Of a stretch of DNA of 64,000 nt, positions 11,113 to 22,900 are shown in pieces. Position 1 is the first letter of the stretch. The number at the start of each line of letters is the position of its first letter. Below the pieces are notes generated by a model. The model saw only the letters and a list, made by a program, of their open reading frames with translations. It was not told the DNA's origin and did no database searches. Location: NCBI RefSeq assembly GCF_009870125.1, contig NC_046681.1:14645001-14709000 (forward strand), given 5' to 3'. This DNA comes from Drosophila pseudoobscura. Taxonomy: Eukaryota > Arthropoda > Insecta > Diptera > Drosophilidae. Made by a program: the position numbers and the translations under genes.

Positions 11113-14100
11113 TGCATATACTGGGAGACTGATTCAAAAGAACCCCACCTTTGACGAATAAGCTTCTCTGTAAAATAGAGCCACACAGATTTCATAAGAC
11201 TCCACCTCCCCTCTATTATATCTCACATAGGGAAGATTATTCGAGAATTCCCCTAAAATAATTCTCAATTGATCCCATTTATGTATTTCTTGCATCAAAT
11301 CAAATCAGTGACCCCTGATGCACCTTTTCGCATGCCTTCTTTTCCCGTCCGTTCTTTTGGGCAACCATAAAGTTATTTTAATTAAATTTCACATCTACGA
11401 GTATGCCCACAAATATCCTTTTACCGACAGACAGGGAAAAAGACGGGGAAAGCAAACCGTCAACTACGACCGGAACCCTGACATAAAGCGCAGCCCATTA
11501 ATCATTCAAATTACCCATACATCATCATTACCCACAGTTCTTGCAGTGCTTCTCTGTGGCACCTTTCTGTCTACATCAAAATGAATCTCATCCTCAACCT
11601 CAAACCAACAAAATAAAGAAGGAGGAAAGAAAAATTTCTGAAATTATTCAATGAGGGCGGTCTCAATTAGTTTTAGGCGTTTTTCATGGTCAGGTAGAAG
11701 GAAGGTCTTTCGGTTACCTGTTTTTTTGGCCTGGCCAAGTGGAAACTCTTAGACAGTGTGGCGGCAGCGGCGTCTATACAATTTTCCTCGAATTGCACTA
11801 AGCTGCTAAAAGATGGATGGACTCTGACCAAGCGGATGGACCCGACACGGACCCGAGAGGGCCAGAATAAACGGTGCAGAATCCTATTGGGAAAAAAATC
11901 CTTAGTATTCTTTGCACTGTCTCTGTCCCTGCTTAAATTGTATCACCTTAATAAATCACTCTTCCAAAACAGCAAGTATCATGCAAATCAAGTCCCCAGA
12001 GCGTGGACTCTCCTCAAGTGCGGCTAGTCGTGTAATTCCATATGGAAGTCCCATTGTCTCACTTTCAACGCTAAAGAGCGTTAACTAACCGCAGCGAATG
12101 ATCAAATATCGAAAATCAATGCCGTAACCATTGTCACCCATAATTAAAATCCACAAAAACCCAAATGCCGCTACTCGAGCGAACGATGGAACCACCATTG
12201 AGGGGAAACATGAGGTGGTGTCGCATTCGTCTTTAAAAGGATGTCGCCCGACGGGGCAGAAGGCAGTCAGTCGAGCGGGTCGGGACTGCGGTTGCTGGGA
12301 ATTCTCTCACGAGTGCCACTCCAGCAGTGGCAGGGGCAGGGGCAGTGGTAGTGATAAGGATATGGGATACAAATTGGAAACACATTTAAATGCCGCACTG
12401 CCACTAAAACAAAGTCCCATCCGAGGCAAAAGAAGTTACTTTGTTACTGCCACAGCCAGAGGCAGAGCCAGAAGGGGCGTCAGCGACAGCCCTTACCTTT
12501 CCCTACCCCTCTGCAGAGCGGCCTTCCTCCTTGGGCTGTCGGGATTTCCAAGGGGTCGGTCGACCGCAGCTTCCGAAACCTATTTGGGTTAGTTTTCGAG
12601 TTTTCTGTTATTGTCGCCGTTCGCTCGTCTCAATGTCAACTGTAAAAATTTCTCAAGCGTAACAAGAAATAAGTTACATGACTTCCAAAACGGAAGTTGG
12701 ACACCCCAATGGCAAAGGCAATGCCAATGCAGGAATACTCGTACATTCGCATTCGTATCTGTATCTTTTCAGGGTTCGGTTAACCCTGCATTCAACATTT
12801 ATCTGGTCGGGTCGGGGTTTTTGGTTGTAGTCAGTCCACTTCTTGTAGCAACTTGATTCTTAATTATTGCATTTATGCTGTGCCGACAAATTTGTGGTAA
12901 TTGAATATTTTGAGCCTCAGTGCTCCTTGAGTTCCAGTCTGGTTTCGGACTGGATTGTTAGGGGCCTGGCTCTGGCCCTGGTCGAGTGATGAAGTCAATG
13001 TGCAATTGCCATTTGGTTTGGGACTCAACCACCTTTGTCTCTCTCGGAGTTCATAATTAGTCCGTTGAGTTATAGTTTACTTGGGGTTAGAACTTGTTAT
13101 CTTCGCTTAGATGGGATTTTTGGGTGATTTTTCTCGACCACCCCGGGGTGCTGGTTATAACCAGATTATGCTTGTCAAAGTCCTAGACTCTCGGACTGAC
13201 TTTCCAGAGTGGGTTAATAAGGTTATTGAAGAGTTCTCTGGTTAAAGTTTACATACAGTTCAAAAGGCTTTTTGAACGTCTATAAACGGGATGGTAACTC
13301 TATCCCTAACCCTCTTCTTTTTTTTTTTTTTTTTGGGGAAAAATCTTACAAATTATTTTCAAATTAATTTACTCTTAGGAAGGTAGGTAAAATTCATTAC
13401 GAATTCAAATTGTATCTTTTGCTTTAATTGGTTTACTTGTTTGCTATTATTTCAGAGCCCATTTCGCCTCAGGGGCAGGACACAGTTACCATTTCCCGAA
13501 TCCCAGACTGCCTCACTGCCATTCTCGTGTCGCATTCTCGTGTCAATATTTTCTATCGAGAGTCGTCTGTTGGCTGGAGGGTACAGAGCAGTATGAAAAC
13601 AAACATGCCTAAAATAACAAATTAGCATAGACCAGTGGGACTGCCAGAGAGTGATGGCAGAGGACGGTAAGACTACAGACTACTAAAACAACAAACACGA
13701 GTACTCAGAGAGCCCTAGTGCCTGGGGATGGGCTGACGGTGCAAGCTACCAATTTGGTACACTCACTCGAGAGATCGAGGCCCACTCGTTGGTTGGCTGA
13801 AAAGTTACATCAATCACCATCAACACTCCACCAGGCCCTCGCGCTCATCGACATCTCGACATCGTACTCAAAATGGCGCGTTTGGGTGTTAATGATGCCG
13901 ACTTTGAAATTTTACCGACGCGCCCATAAGAGTTTTTTTGCAAAAACTAAATAAGGCAAGTGTCGTTTTCATCATCATCATCGTCAGCGGCATCAGCGTC
14001 AGCGACGGGTCACATTCGTCATTGGCAAACAAATGATGGGGACGACGACGCTGACAGATACTTTATGTATATTTTCTTCTTTTTAGCACCGATATTGAAT

Positions 14101-14999
14101 GATGTGCGAACAAGTTGTAATTATTTCGCATTAAGCCAAGGAACCAAACCGAAAGGAATGGAGCACAGTGGTGATGCTGAAGCCATGGCCATTGGAAGAC
14201 CCCAAAGATGTCAAAGATGGATGCAGCTCTGGCAAACAGAAACCGAGACCGAGTTAAATAATGACCTTAAAGATTGGGTTGAATACATTCTGTAAGGAAT
14301 TAATGAATGAATGAAGTATTCTCAAGGCAAAAGATACGCAAATAAACTGATTTGTCATATGAAATATCGAAAGAAATTATCCTTAAATTGAACCAAAAAC
14401 CAGGTCATTAAGGGACTTGATGGAAATGATTATGTGAAAGTTCCACCACCCTCTAGGCTGGCATTTTCTTTTATCTGGGGGAGAAATCAAGCTGCTGCCT
14501 GCTGCTGTTGCTGCCACATTTTGTTGCATTTAATTAAGCAAATGCTACCAGTTGATGTTGATGTTGAAGTTTCCCACGTTACGCACTCGTATTCGTATTC
14601 CGAAAAGCAGCCTACCACCTACCGCCTACCAAAAAGTCGTTAGTGGAATGTTGCGCCCCCCTCCCGTGCGTCTCGATTTACAGATACTTCCGCATTCTGT
14701 CACCGGAAAGGTAAATCACAAGCTGACCACGCAACAAGCGGAATTTTTCATAAGTATTTTCCAACATTTTTACCTTTTTTGGGGGTTAAAATGTGGAATT
14801 GGAAAAACGGCGCAGCAACAACCCCCAAAAGGAGGTAGCCACCGCGAGGTAGCGACTCCTCCCCAAGCAAACATTTAATTGCATTCGATATGCGCTTTAG
14901 GTGAAAATTTCCCACGATTCCCACGATTTTCGTTTAAGATTTTAATATTTTCTCCTTAAAGGTAAGTAGCTCACGGTCCAGATCATTTGATAAAAAAAA

Positions 15000-15065
15000 G
15001 CTGCTGCTGCTGATAATGCTGTTAGAGATGATGTTGATGATGGTGGTGGTGTGGTGGTGGTGGTG
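15000..15065. repeat. CTG and GGT/GTG mixed microsatellite
   Basis: Four CTG units are followed by GAT and then GGT/GTG units. The tract is low-complexity and has no supported coding role. Confidence 0.8.
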
Positions 15066-15435
15066 TAAGACTCATCATCTCTCCTCCTTCGTGGACTCGT
15101 CATCGTTATAATCAACATTTATGGCCGCTGATTGTTTTCGCGACTGACCAGAGAAGGGGTAGGATCGCGTTTCGATGTTGGGGTGGTATATGGTTGGCTT
15201 GGGTATCTCAAGAAAGATAGATCGTAGACCCTCTCTCAAAAAGCGTAGTCTGAGATTTGTGTGACTCATAACGAGTTTCGTTTCGACCCGCTTGGACCTT
15301 AAGTGGATAGCGGAACGTATTGTTGTAGCGCCACCCTGATCCGTTGCCTGCCACAGCTGCCGCATTGTTCGCTCTTGGACAGTCCAGTCTTCAGTCCTTC
15401 TCAATCCCTTACTCTTTCCATAATCCTGTTTCCAG

Positions 15436-15499
15436 AGAGGACTTCGCAGGGCCTTCGGTTACGGCGGCTTATCAGAAGGCCAGGCCAGGAAAACGAGAG
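15436..15499 (+). other. Exon-like block, unassigned
   Basis: This is a 64-base, GC-richer block. It follows a pyrimidine-rich 3' splice-like stretch ending TTTCCAG and is followed by GTAAAG. All of the block is open in at least one frame (reading EDFAGPSVTAAYQKARPGKR). It could be a microexon or untranslated exon of a plus-strand gene outside the window, or chance. I do not recognise the peptide. Confidence 0.2.
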
Positions 15500-16341
15500 G
15501 TAAAGTATACTTTATGTAAATTTTATGTTATAGTTACTTTTTTTTGCCCCCTCCCCTTCCCGTAATCCAGTTTAAATCGATGAGCGAGTATCTTATTAAA
15601 GCACCCGGAGGGATGTCATCGAAAGAGGGCTCTTACGATCAAAGATCTTATGCCCTCTATGGCTAAATATACATACGAAATATGGTAAATAGGAAGATCT
15701 TTCCCTCAAGGATGTTCTGGACCCTGGGTAATCCATATTTGTACATTCATCAAAATTATTACCAAATTTATTGTAATTATGTTACCGGTTTTCAGATTTT
15801 CTAAGCAAATATTGAAAGTAGTTTACATAATTTCACCGAGAATGTTGACTGTTTACCAACCGCGTACTTCATACACTTTTGCACTGCTGCTGAATCAGAT
15901 GTTCCGCAAAGCACACCCTGTGTGTCTTGTGTCCATCCCACAATTGTGAGACACGTTGCACCGTCAATTCATCCCTATTTGTATCACTTTTCGGCACTTC
16001 CGCCCATTGTGTCTGCCACTGGCGGCACATGCCACACAGCTCCGTTCGAGTGCACAAGACAATGGGTAAGAAATGGGTCGCGAGGAGACTTGCAAGCACC
16101 AGACTCCTGCGAAGGCTTGATAATATTCACCCAGCGGACTTGCCCAACAGGAGGTTCCAAGTCGGACCCCAACCCCACGAGAACCAGATTGTTTTTAGTT
16201 TTTGTATATCTGTTTATTTTTGAATAATTGTTATGTTAATTGTACAAATTTATTTGATATTGGGTGATGCACAAAATTTGTAAGTACATCATTTTATAAT
16301 AATTAAATTTTGTTTATATCTTAAAATAAACAACAAAATAC

Positions 16342-16347
16342 TTTATT
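16342..16347 (-). terminator. Poly(A) signal for the 16.4 kb gene
   Basis: AATAAA reads on the minus strand about 70 bases past the stop codon of the gene at 16419-17132, a normal distance for a short fly 3' untranslated region. Confidence 0.5.
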
Positions 16348-16418
16348 GGAGTGGATATTAAAATTAAAAAAATTTAAATTAATTTGTAAACCCCATTTGT
16401 TAAATCTTTAAAGTTTTC

Positions 16419-17132
16419 TTATAATAAGGTACACTCAGGATGGTTGGAATACTGAAACGACAGGGCCAGAACACGCTCGTGCAATATCATATAACAGAAA
16501 AAGATGATGACACTAAGAAAGAGATACTCGTGCTTCGGGACATTGAACTGGCGATCGTGTACTATGGTGGCCGTGTATATAATCATTGAAATGGCAAACA
16601 TGGCAAAGTAATTCCGAACGGCTACCTCAACGCCATCGGCTCCAGTGACATAGGCATTGAAAAAGAACACGATCAACATAATGTTGGCGCAGGCCACAAA
16701 GACGCTGAGCACCAGGTCGCCGGGAACAATATACATGGGAAAGTAGGCTCCCCAAAAGATGGAGCACAGCACAACGGCGACAACGATGACTAAAACATAA
16801 AAATCGGCCAGATGATTCTGATTGAATGACTGCTCCAAGGCTATGTACCATGTACAGCTCTCCACAATGCCAAATATAATGGCAATATTAATGGGATACT
16901 TTCTTCCAAAATCGGTCCATGCCAGAGTGGCTATGGCAAAGAAGGTGCACACCAGCCACCAGCCGTATCGACTTCTGGATAGCGAATCAACATGATAGTC
17001 TAACGCTGCAATTATGATCCATTGGGCAAGGCCAATCACAGCGAAAAGAAAGCCCAGTCCATAGATGCGATGGGTATAGGTGATCATCGGATCGGGTGGC
17101 ATGCCGTACACCAGCGTATCTCTTTTATCCAT
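16419..17132 (-). CDS. TMBIM/Lifeguard-like seven-span membrane protein, paralogue 1
   Basis: The 237-residue frame is uninterrupted from ATG at 17132 to the stop and has no intron. Seven hydrophobic segments can be drawn (about 22-44, 57-75, 81-100, 109-131, 137-160, 173-192 and 201-222). The C-terminal part PKHEYLFLSVI sits where TMBIM proteins have their PEEY-xxxAAL segment. It shares GAYFPMYIVPG (128-138) and HDRQF (192-196) with the three other paralogues in this window. Family members are ER, Golgi or plasma-membrane proteins that affect calcium leak and cell death. The aspartates expected before and after the last loop are replaced (YTAT, FFCYM), so that activity is doubtful. Only 98 bases separate it from the stop of the next gene upstream, so the genes are a tight head-to-tail array. 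Tissue of expression cannot be told. Confidence 0.85.
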   Translation of the reverse strand: MDKRDTLVYGMPPDPMITYTHRIYGLGFLFAVIGLAQWIIIAALDYHVDSLSRSRYGWWLVCTFFAIATLAWTDFGRKYPINIAIIFGIVESCTWYIALEQSFNQNHLADFYVLVIVVAVVLCSIFWGAYFPMYIVPGDLVLSVFVACANIMLIVFFFNAYVTGADGVEVAVRNYFAMFAISMIIYTATIVHDRQFNVPKHEYLFLSVIIFFCYMILHERVLALSFQYSNHPECTLL

Positions 17133-17169
17133 ATTTCTACAGTTATAATATTTTGGAGATGATTTGAAT

Positions 17170-17175
17170 TTTATT
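17170..17175 (-). terminator. Poly(A) signal for the 17.2 kb gene
   Basis: AATAAA lies on the minus strand about 55 bases past the stop of the gene at 17231-17983 and upstream of the start codon of the next gene. Each gene of the array therefore probably makes its own transcript. Confidence 0.5.
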
Positions 17176-17230
17176 TCATGACTTTCCTTAATGAAATAAA
17201 ATACATTTATATATATATTCGTGATCTCTC

Positions 17231-17983
17231 TTATTTATAGTACAGATAGTAATATCTAAAAGAAGCCAAACAGAGGACCATTATGATAAAGTATATGAAG
17301 ATTCCCAAAGAACAACCCAGAGTATCGGGAAGGGGTGAGTATTGCAGACGTCCATTAATGTACTGCGAAGAAAAGGGTATCATCAAGACGACTAAAAAGA
17401 ACAGAACTGTGGCAAAGATTAGTCCATAAATTCGATCGCCTAGGACCAACATCAGGATGGCAAGTATAATGAGTGTGAGGAAGCACAGTAGATATATACA
17501 GCCTGTGCACACGGCATTGGGCAATACAGACGAAGGGCAATGTGCCCCGCATAAATGGAGAATCACCAACAGTACGGCCGCAATCAAAACAGACAGCAGT
17601 AATGCCTCAATGATGACAGAGTAGATAAAGTAGCATCCGAATAGAGTCAGGAATATCACCACGGACAGCACCAGTATCCAGTTGCATGGGAACGAGTATC
17701 GCGTCTGGGGACAGCAGGACAATATCGTCTGGCACGTAAACGCAATCAATATCCACACAATAGGATGCACTGGGCACTTTTCGCCCACGTCATATTCCGT
17801 GGCCGATACAATGATCCAGGGTATCATCGACAAAACACAGAAGACGGCAGCAAAGAAATATACATGACGCCGGAATACAGTCATAATTGCTGGATCGATG
17901 ATAATTACCACATTTTCCTCTTGCGGTCGTTCTGGCCTTCCGATTTGGTAGCGATATTCATTTTGATTATAAATATTTGCCAT
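17231..17983 (-). CDS. TMBIM/Lifeguard-like seven-span membrane protein, paralogue 2
   Basis: The 250-residue intronless frame starts at ATG 17983. A polar N-terminus of about 38 residues precedes seven hydrophobic spans (roughly 40-62, 73-91, 101-123, 127-146, 153-180, 185-204 and 222-245). PCNWILVLSVV at 99-109 resembles the family's PxNxxxL entry to span 3. The shared array motifs are GAHCPSSVLPN (146-156) and NGRLQY (210-215). The aspartates that gate calcium leak in canonical TMBIM proteins are missing: SSQ replaces the DTQ position and the last span reads FIYFIIM. Cysteines are unusually frequent in the membrane (C49, C84, C90, C91, C117, C145). It is a tandem duplicate of its neighbours with low mutual identity, implying an old or fast-evolving array. 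Confidence 0.82.
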   Translation of the reverse strand: MANIYNQNEYRYQIGRPERPQEENVVIIIDPAIMTVFRRHVYFFAAVFCVLSMIPWIIVSATEYDVGEKCPVHPIVWILIAFTCQTILSCCPQTRYSFPCNWILVLSVVIFLTLFGCYFIYSVIIEALLLSVLIAAVLLVILHLCGAHCPSSVLPNAVCTGCIYLLCFLTLIILAILMLVLGDRIYGLIFATVLFFLVVLMIPFSSQYINGRLQYSPLPDTLGCSLGIFIYFIIMVLCLASFRYYYLYYK

Positions 17984-18115
17984 TGATGTTACTGCTGCTG
18001 TTTTATCGACAAACTTTCAATAAACAAATAATTTTGGAATTGACATAAAAGCCCTGGATCCATAGAATTACAGAAGGGAATATAAATCAGAAAGGTTTTG
18101 AGCTAGATGTTCCGA

Positions 18116-18121
18116 TTTATT
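18116..18121 (-). terminator. Poly(A) signal for the 18.2 kb gene
   Basis: AATAAA lies on the minus strand about 100 bases past the stop of the gene at 18220-19020 and before the start of paralogue 2. Confidence 0.45.
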
Positions 18122-18219
18122 CAGTTCAGGGATCCCTACCACAGGGACTAGACTTCTTCAGAGGTAACTCCATTTTCAGGATCTTCAGAATATCACCTGT
18201 ATTTGAGAGCTCCTATGTT

Positions 18220-19020
18220 TCATCTACGACTATCTTCGTCTTCAATCGTTGGCGTCATTTCAGTTGAAACGGTTTCATGCCGCTCCGTCCGAACAGTAAA
18301 ATACATGAGGCAACAGAAGAACATGACGGATGTGAGGTAAAGCGTTAGAATGCTGACCATTTGATGGATACGTGGAACCACTTGAAAGTACTCTATCCGT
18401 CCGTGGCAGAACTGCGCCTGAATTGGTATTGCCACGATCAGCATGATGAACAGAATGCTAACAAAAGCATCCAGCACCTCTATGCTGCCAGTGCACAGCT
18501 GAACGGTACCCAGGATTATGAGAGCTACGGTCATGGCCATCATGAAGCCACTAGAGACGACTCCACCCGGCAGGTATTCCACCGGACACATGGCACCCGA
18601 AAAGTTAAGCACTAGGACGAGCACAAGAGAGAGAGCGAGTAGAAGCAGCAGGGTCAGGATACTGAAGAAGTGGAGGACGCAACAGACAGCCACAGTTGTA
18701 CAGAGCCAAACGACAAGAGCCCACATCCAGTTGCAGAGCGTCACATGGGCGATCATGGGCACACAATGCAGCAGCATCATCACAAGAAACACGATTATCA
18801 CGAGTATGAAGAACGGAAACGGTATGTGCAAATAGATATCCTTTCCATCGCAGCTGGCAACCACAATCCAAACGAGCACGGAAGCGGCTATCAAGGGTAT
18901 ACCGTAGTTGTAGAGATTTGAGATGAACTTGGACATGGCCTCCTCCTCCTCAGAGCGATAGAGCATGCTCCGCCTCGTAAGTCGCGTCGAACGTCTATCT
19001 TCTTCTATCGCTGCGGCCAT
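18220..19020 (-). CDS. TMBIM/Lifeguard-like seven-span membrane protein, paralogue 3
   Basis: The 266-residue intronless frame starts at ATG 19020. The first 30 residues are highly charged (EEDRRSTRLTRR, then EEEE), so the N-terminus is cytosolic as in the family. Hydrophobic spans fall near 38-57, 68-90, 97-115, 118-140, 154-175, 183-202 and 218-243. The shared motifs are GAMCPVEYLPG (142-152) and HGRIEY (206-211). The last span reads LTLYLTSVMFF, where canonical members have LYLDI, so the aspartate has become threonine, and the DTQ site reads QAQ. A polar tail (TERHETVSTEMTPTIEDEDS) of about 22 residues follows and is absent from paralogues 1 and 2. The function is probably ER or Golgi membrane, but the biochemical role is unknown. 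Confidence 0.83.
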   Translation of the reverse strand: MAAAIEEDRRSTRLTRRSMLYRSEEEEAMSKFISNLYNYGIPLIAASVLVWIVVASCDGKDIYLHIPFPFFILVIIVFLVMMLLHCVPMIAHVTLCNWMWALVVWLCTTVAVCCVLHFFSILTLLLLLALSLVLVLVLNFSGAMCPVEYLPGGVVSSGFMMAMTVALIILGTVQLCTGSIEVLDAFVSILFIMLIVAIPIQAQFCHGRIEYFQVVPRIHQMVSILTLYLTSVMFFCCLMYFTVRTERHETVSTEMTPTIEDEDSRR

Positions 19021-19129
19021 TTTAATGTTTTATCGTACAGGTTTACTATTATATCGATGACAAATAAAACTTGGATATACTGAAAACGAGCTGGAACGTT
19101 GGGAGACGCGACAAGGGCCACGGCTCTAC

Positions 19130-19760
19130 TTTTTTACACGGTACTCAGTTGGTATATATTGGAGGTATGATTTATGCAATATTGTCAATATTTTTCAAAA
19201 GTAATTACGCGTAAGCCTTGGTATCGGAACTGATAAATGCCTCTCGGTCTTTTGGTATCGCTGTTTGCAAAAGAGAGGATTTGATTTGTTGGTTAGCTCG
19301 GGGAAAACGAAGAACCACGAACACTAGTTATGTTTTAATTATAATTAAAGCATTTCGGGTATACTCTTTTAATTTTTTCTGTTTTGTATTGAGCTCACAT
19401 CAATACATGCCGTCATATCTGGCTGCCCTTCGCTAAAGGGGGCACCAGGCGGAGAATACGAGTAAGCGCGAGGAAGGAGTAGCGTAGCCACTGAGATTTT
19501 ATTTACTTCTTCTGGATATACTATTGATTATGCGTTTACGGATGTGGATGTAGATGCCACAGAGGGGGCGCTATTTTGTATCAAAGGTATCAAAGGATTC
19601 TGCACACAAACTTTGGTTGCCCTAGCTCTTATAGTCTTTAAGACAGACGGACGAACGGAAAGACATATCGACTTGGCTATTGCTACAGTTCAGGAATATA
19701 TGTATATATATTTACTTTATGCGGTCGCCACCAACGCAATAGTACCCTCTAATATCGTCG
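19130..19760 (+). mobile_element. INE-1/DINE-1-type remnant, copy A
   Basis: It begins with TACACGGTACTCAG, a decayed form of the TATACCCGGTACTC terminus. It contains GTAAGCCTTGGTATCGGAAC and GTAGCCACTGAGATTTTATT blocks that recur at 26875-26915 and 27160-27185, and TAGCTCTTATAGTCTTTAAG that recurs in the intron copy at 21972. It ends near a CTCTAAT stretch. The consensus comparison is from memory. INE-1 is a non-autonomous Helentron-related element found across flies. No coding capacity remains. It fills the gap between paralogue 3 and the 3' end of the ABCA gene. Confidence 0.7.
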
Positions 19761-19930
19761 ATCGATCCATCTTTGCAATGTGCACACCTCCAAGGATAAC
19801 TAGAACCTGGAGCGCACTCGCTAAATTTTTAGCTCGACAGTAATAACTGTGCTCTTTCATAATATTTTAGATATATTCATATTAGATGCAATTATTAATA
19901 GACAAGGCCCCACTTTACATTGTTACAGGC

Positions 19931-22900
19931 TTATGTATTGGTTCCCCTAGAGGTGCGACCATTATTTTCCACTACAACATTTCCAGTATCCTGATCAGAT
20001 TTCGAAGCAGGTAGCTTATTGGTAGCAGAGTTCCCTGGTTGCATGTTTGGATTCTTTTGTTGATTCTTTTCTTCAGTTTTCTTCTTGGCAATGTCCAGAA
20101 ATACATCTTCCAGCGACGGCTGCGTCAGAGAGTAGTCTGCCAACTTCCAGGGGCTGCGGTTCCTCTCAACGTATGAGAATACACTCGACCATCTATGCTT
20201 GGCAGTGGGTATGTGGTAAGTGAGCCTGCCACCAAACTCTTCCCTGAATAAGCAATTATTAAGAGTGCGTTTGGTTGGTTTGAATGGAACTTACTCTAGC
20301 GATGCCTTGGGATAGTCTAATTCCATTTGATTCTTTATCTTCTGTATAGTGGGCGCCATGCTGTGTGGGTGGGTTTGAGAGTTATCTCTATACGGCATGG
20401 AATACACCTAAAGGATCACCTTTCCAGACTCGTCTCCACATGCAACTTGAGCACCAGACATTGGGCAAACTTATTCTTGATGCGCTGCTGCGATCCCAGG
20501 CAATGAATTTGCCCATCCACCATAATAGCCAATTCCGTGCACAGGGCCTCCACCTCCTCCATGCTATGAGAGCTAAGTAGCACCGCCTTCCCACTGTCGC
20601 GCAGTGAGGAGAGGACATTCCACACATGGCGCCGGGACGCCGGATCGATCCCAGAGCTAGGCTCGTCCAAACAAATGAGCGACGTGCCCTCACCGGCCAC
20701 TGCTGCATTTAACTTTCGCTTAGTGCCGCCACTGTAATCCTTGACCTTGTTGTCCAGGTGCACAAGAAACCCATAGTCGGAGGCCAACTTTTCGGAAGCT
20801 TTTCTGAGGAGATTCCGGGGTGTGCCGCGCAACAAAAGGAAGATTTTGAGTGTTTGCCGGCCAGTGCAGAAGTCGAAGAGCGTGTCGTGCTGTGGGCAGT
20901 AGCCCATCTCCTTTCTCGCTGCCGTGGGGTTGGATTTTATGCTGAAGCCTTTGACGTGAATACTCCCCATCGTCATGGCAATGTCGCCCACAATCATCTT
21001 AAAGGTAGTCGTTTTACCGGCCCCATTGGCGCCCAGAAGACCAAAGCACACACCCCTGCAGTAAATTAGGAATTTATTAGTTGTTGTTATAGTTATATAA
21101 GTTGTAGTTATTGCTGCACTTTAATCAATACTCACGGTTTGATAGAGAAAGATATTCCACGTACAGCTGACGTGCGGCAGAATCTTTTCGAGACCTGGTT
21201 CACGACCAAAGCATGCTCGTTGCGATCCTTGATCGACATTTTACTTATCCTTTCGGCTGCAGCAGCCACATCTTCATCGTAGCTTGTTTCATTCTTTCTT
21301 CTTTTACAAATAATATACTTTATGCCATACCACAACGTGGTTGTGCATTCGCCGAAAATCAGCATCAACAAGTACATAATACCAGTGATAAGCAAATACC
21401 ACACCTCCACCCAAGACCAAATGTCTGTAAGAAATTTGTTTAGCATATATACGGGTGAGTCGGTAATGCCTTGAAAATTTAGACAACTTGTAGTCGTAAA
21501 TTAATTTAATGTATGGGCATTCCCATGATTTCCCACTGTACTATTGGCCTTTACTAATCTTATATCTATCTTGGTGCCAAAAGTTGATTTTGGGAAAAAT
21601 TACCGTTTTCCAGATAAAAAAGTAATAAAAAACAAGCCATTCGCACGCGATAAAAATCAAAACGCATTGCTAGAATAAGCGCTAGAGTAACGATATTTTG
21701 TATCCAGACTGCTGTGATATCACATTGAATCAAGTTTGTTTTAAATTTGTCCGTGCCATTTTACGCCCCGACAAAAGACGAAAATCTTTGGCATCCACAA
21801 TTTTGAAGATACTAGAAAACCAACTGCGTTTTCAGTTTTCTTGTTTCTTTGAAATTGTGGATGCTACAGATTTTTGCCCTTTGTGTGGGCGGAAGGGGGC
21901 AGGGCAAAGTTTTTAAATATTCTTGTAACAGTGACATATCACAGAAGTCCGGATATAAAATGTCGTTGCTCTAGCTCTTATAGCCTTTGAGCACTATGTG
22001 CTGATAGGGACGGACAGATGGACGGACGGACGGACGGACAGACAGGGCTCAATTGACTCGGCTATTGATGCTGATCAAGAAAATATATACTTTATGGGGT
22101 CGGAAACGATTCCTTCTGGACGTTACACACATCCATTTTCACCACATATCTAATATACCCTACTCATTTTGAGTATCGGGTATAAAAATAACTATAAAAT
22201 ATAGAAAATTACTGCACAATAAAAGTTTTTTCATTTAATTTAATAAAAAAAAAATAGTCGGTAGAAAATTATATGGAAATGCCCATTTAGGTATTATGAA
22301 TCTGATTCCGAATCGGATTTTAATTAACTTACTAAAAACATGCGTGAGTGTGTTTCAAAAGTGTGTATCTAGCAACTTACCACGGCAAGCGCAAGTGGTA
22401 AACAATGCGGATTTTATGGGAGTACATTCCGCAAATGGAAAATTATTTGGTTTAAGCACAGGAGAACTGCAATGTTTAAACCTTATAATGCAGTTTGCGA
22501 CCGCATAAACAGCAGTAAAAACAGGACACAAGTAAGCAATCCATGCAATCACATTAAAAGTTAGTGCATAAGAAGTTGCCGCAAACAATGGCATCATTAT
22601 CGAAAAACCTATACCTACGGAATCGGGAAGGGGGTTGGGTGTTAGAATAAAATGCTTCTTCGGAGACTGAAGTTACAAAATACTACCGAATACAATGTTG
22701 ATGTTGGTAATTATCATCACGGCCGAGCCGGAATCTCCGAAAAGGCATGCCAGCATGTAGGTAAAGGGCAGACCCGCCACTCCAATGATCATGAGTATCA
22801 ACAGCATCTCCCCGGGTTTGCACACTTCCCGCACCGCCAATGTCAGTGCCATCACAATTACAAAGTAGACGGCCAAGTCAGTAATAAAGTGGGACAGCCA

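Larger units (their letters stand above)
7990..16330. other. Gene-free flank between Helitron relic and TMBIM cluster
   Basis: No supported gene is present. The content includes tandem CAAAATGGC motifs (8166-8187), a TG run near 8256, a CT-rich tract (10239-10277), a copy of a dispersed repeat (about 11035-11112), a mixed CTG/GGT tract (15000-15065), and one short exon-like block (15436-15499). The longest frame, 153 codons at 12131-12592, is low in recognisable structure and is probably chance in a GC-richer stretch. It is intergenic or intronic DNA. Confidence 0.55.

Noticed and set aside
12131..12592. 153-codon plus-strand frame
   Set aside because: No domain, GGCAG-type simple sequence in the middle, and no supporting signals.
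14951..14967. CTCCTTAAAG directly followed by GTAAGT as another recursive splice site
   Set aside because: The acceptor half ends AAAG, a poor 3' splice site, so it is weaker than the sites at 54.27 and 59.08 kb.
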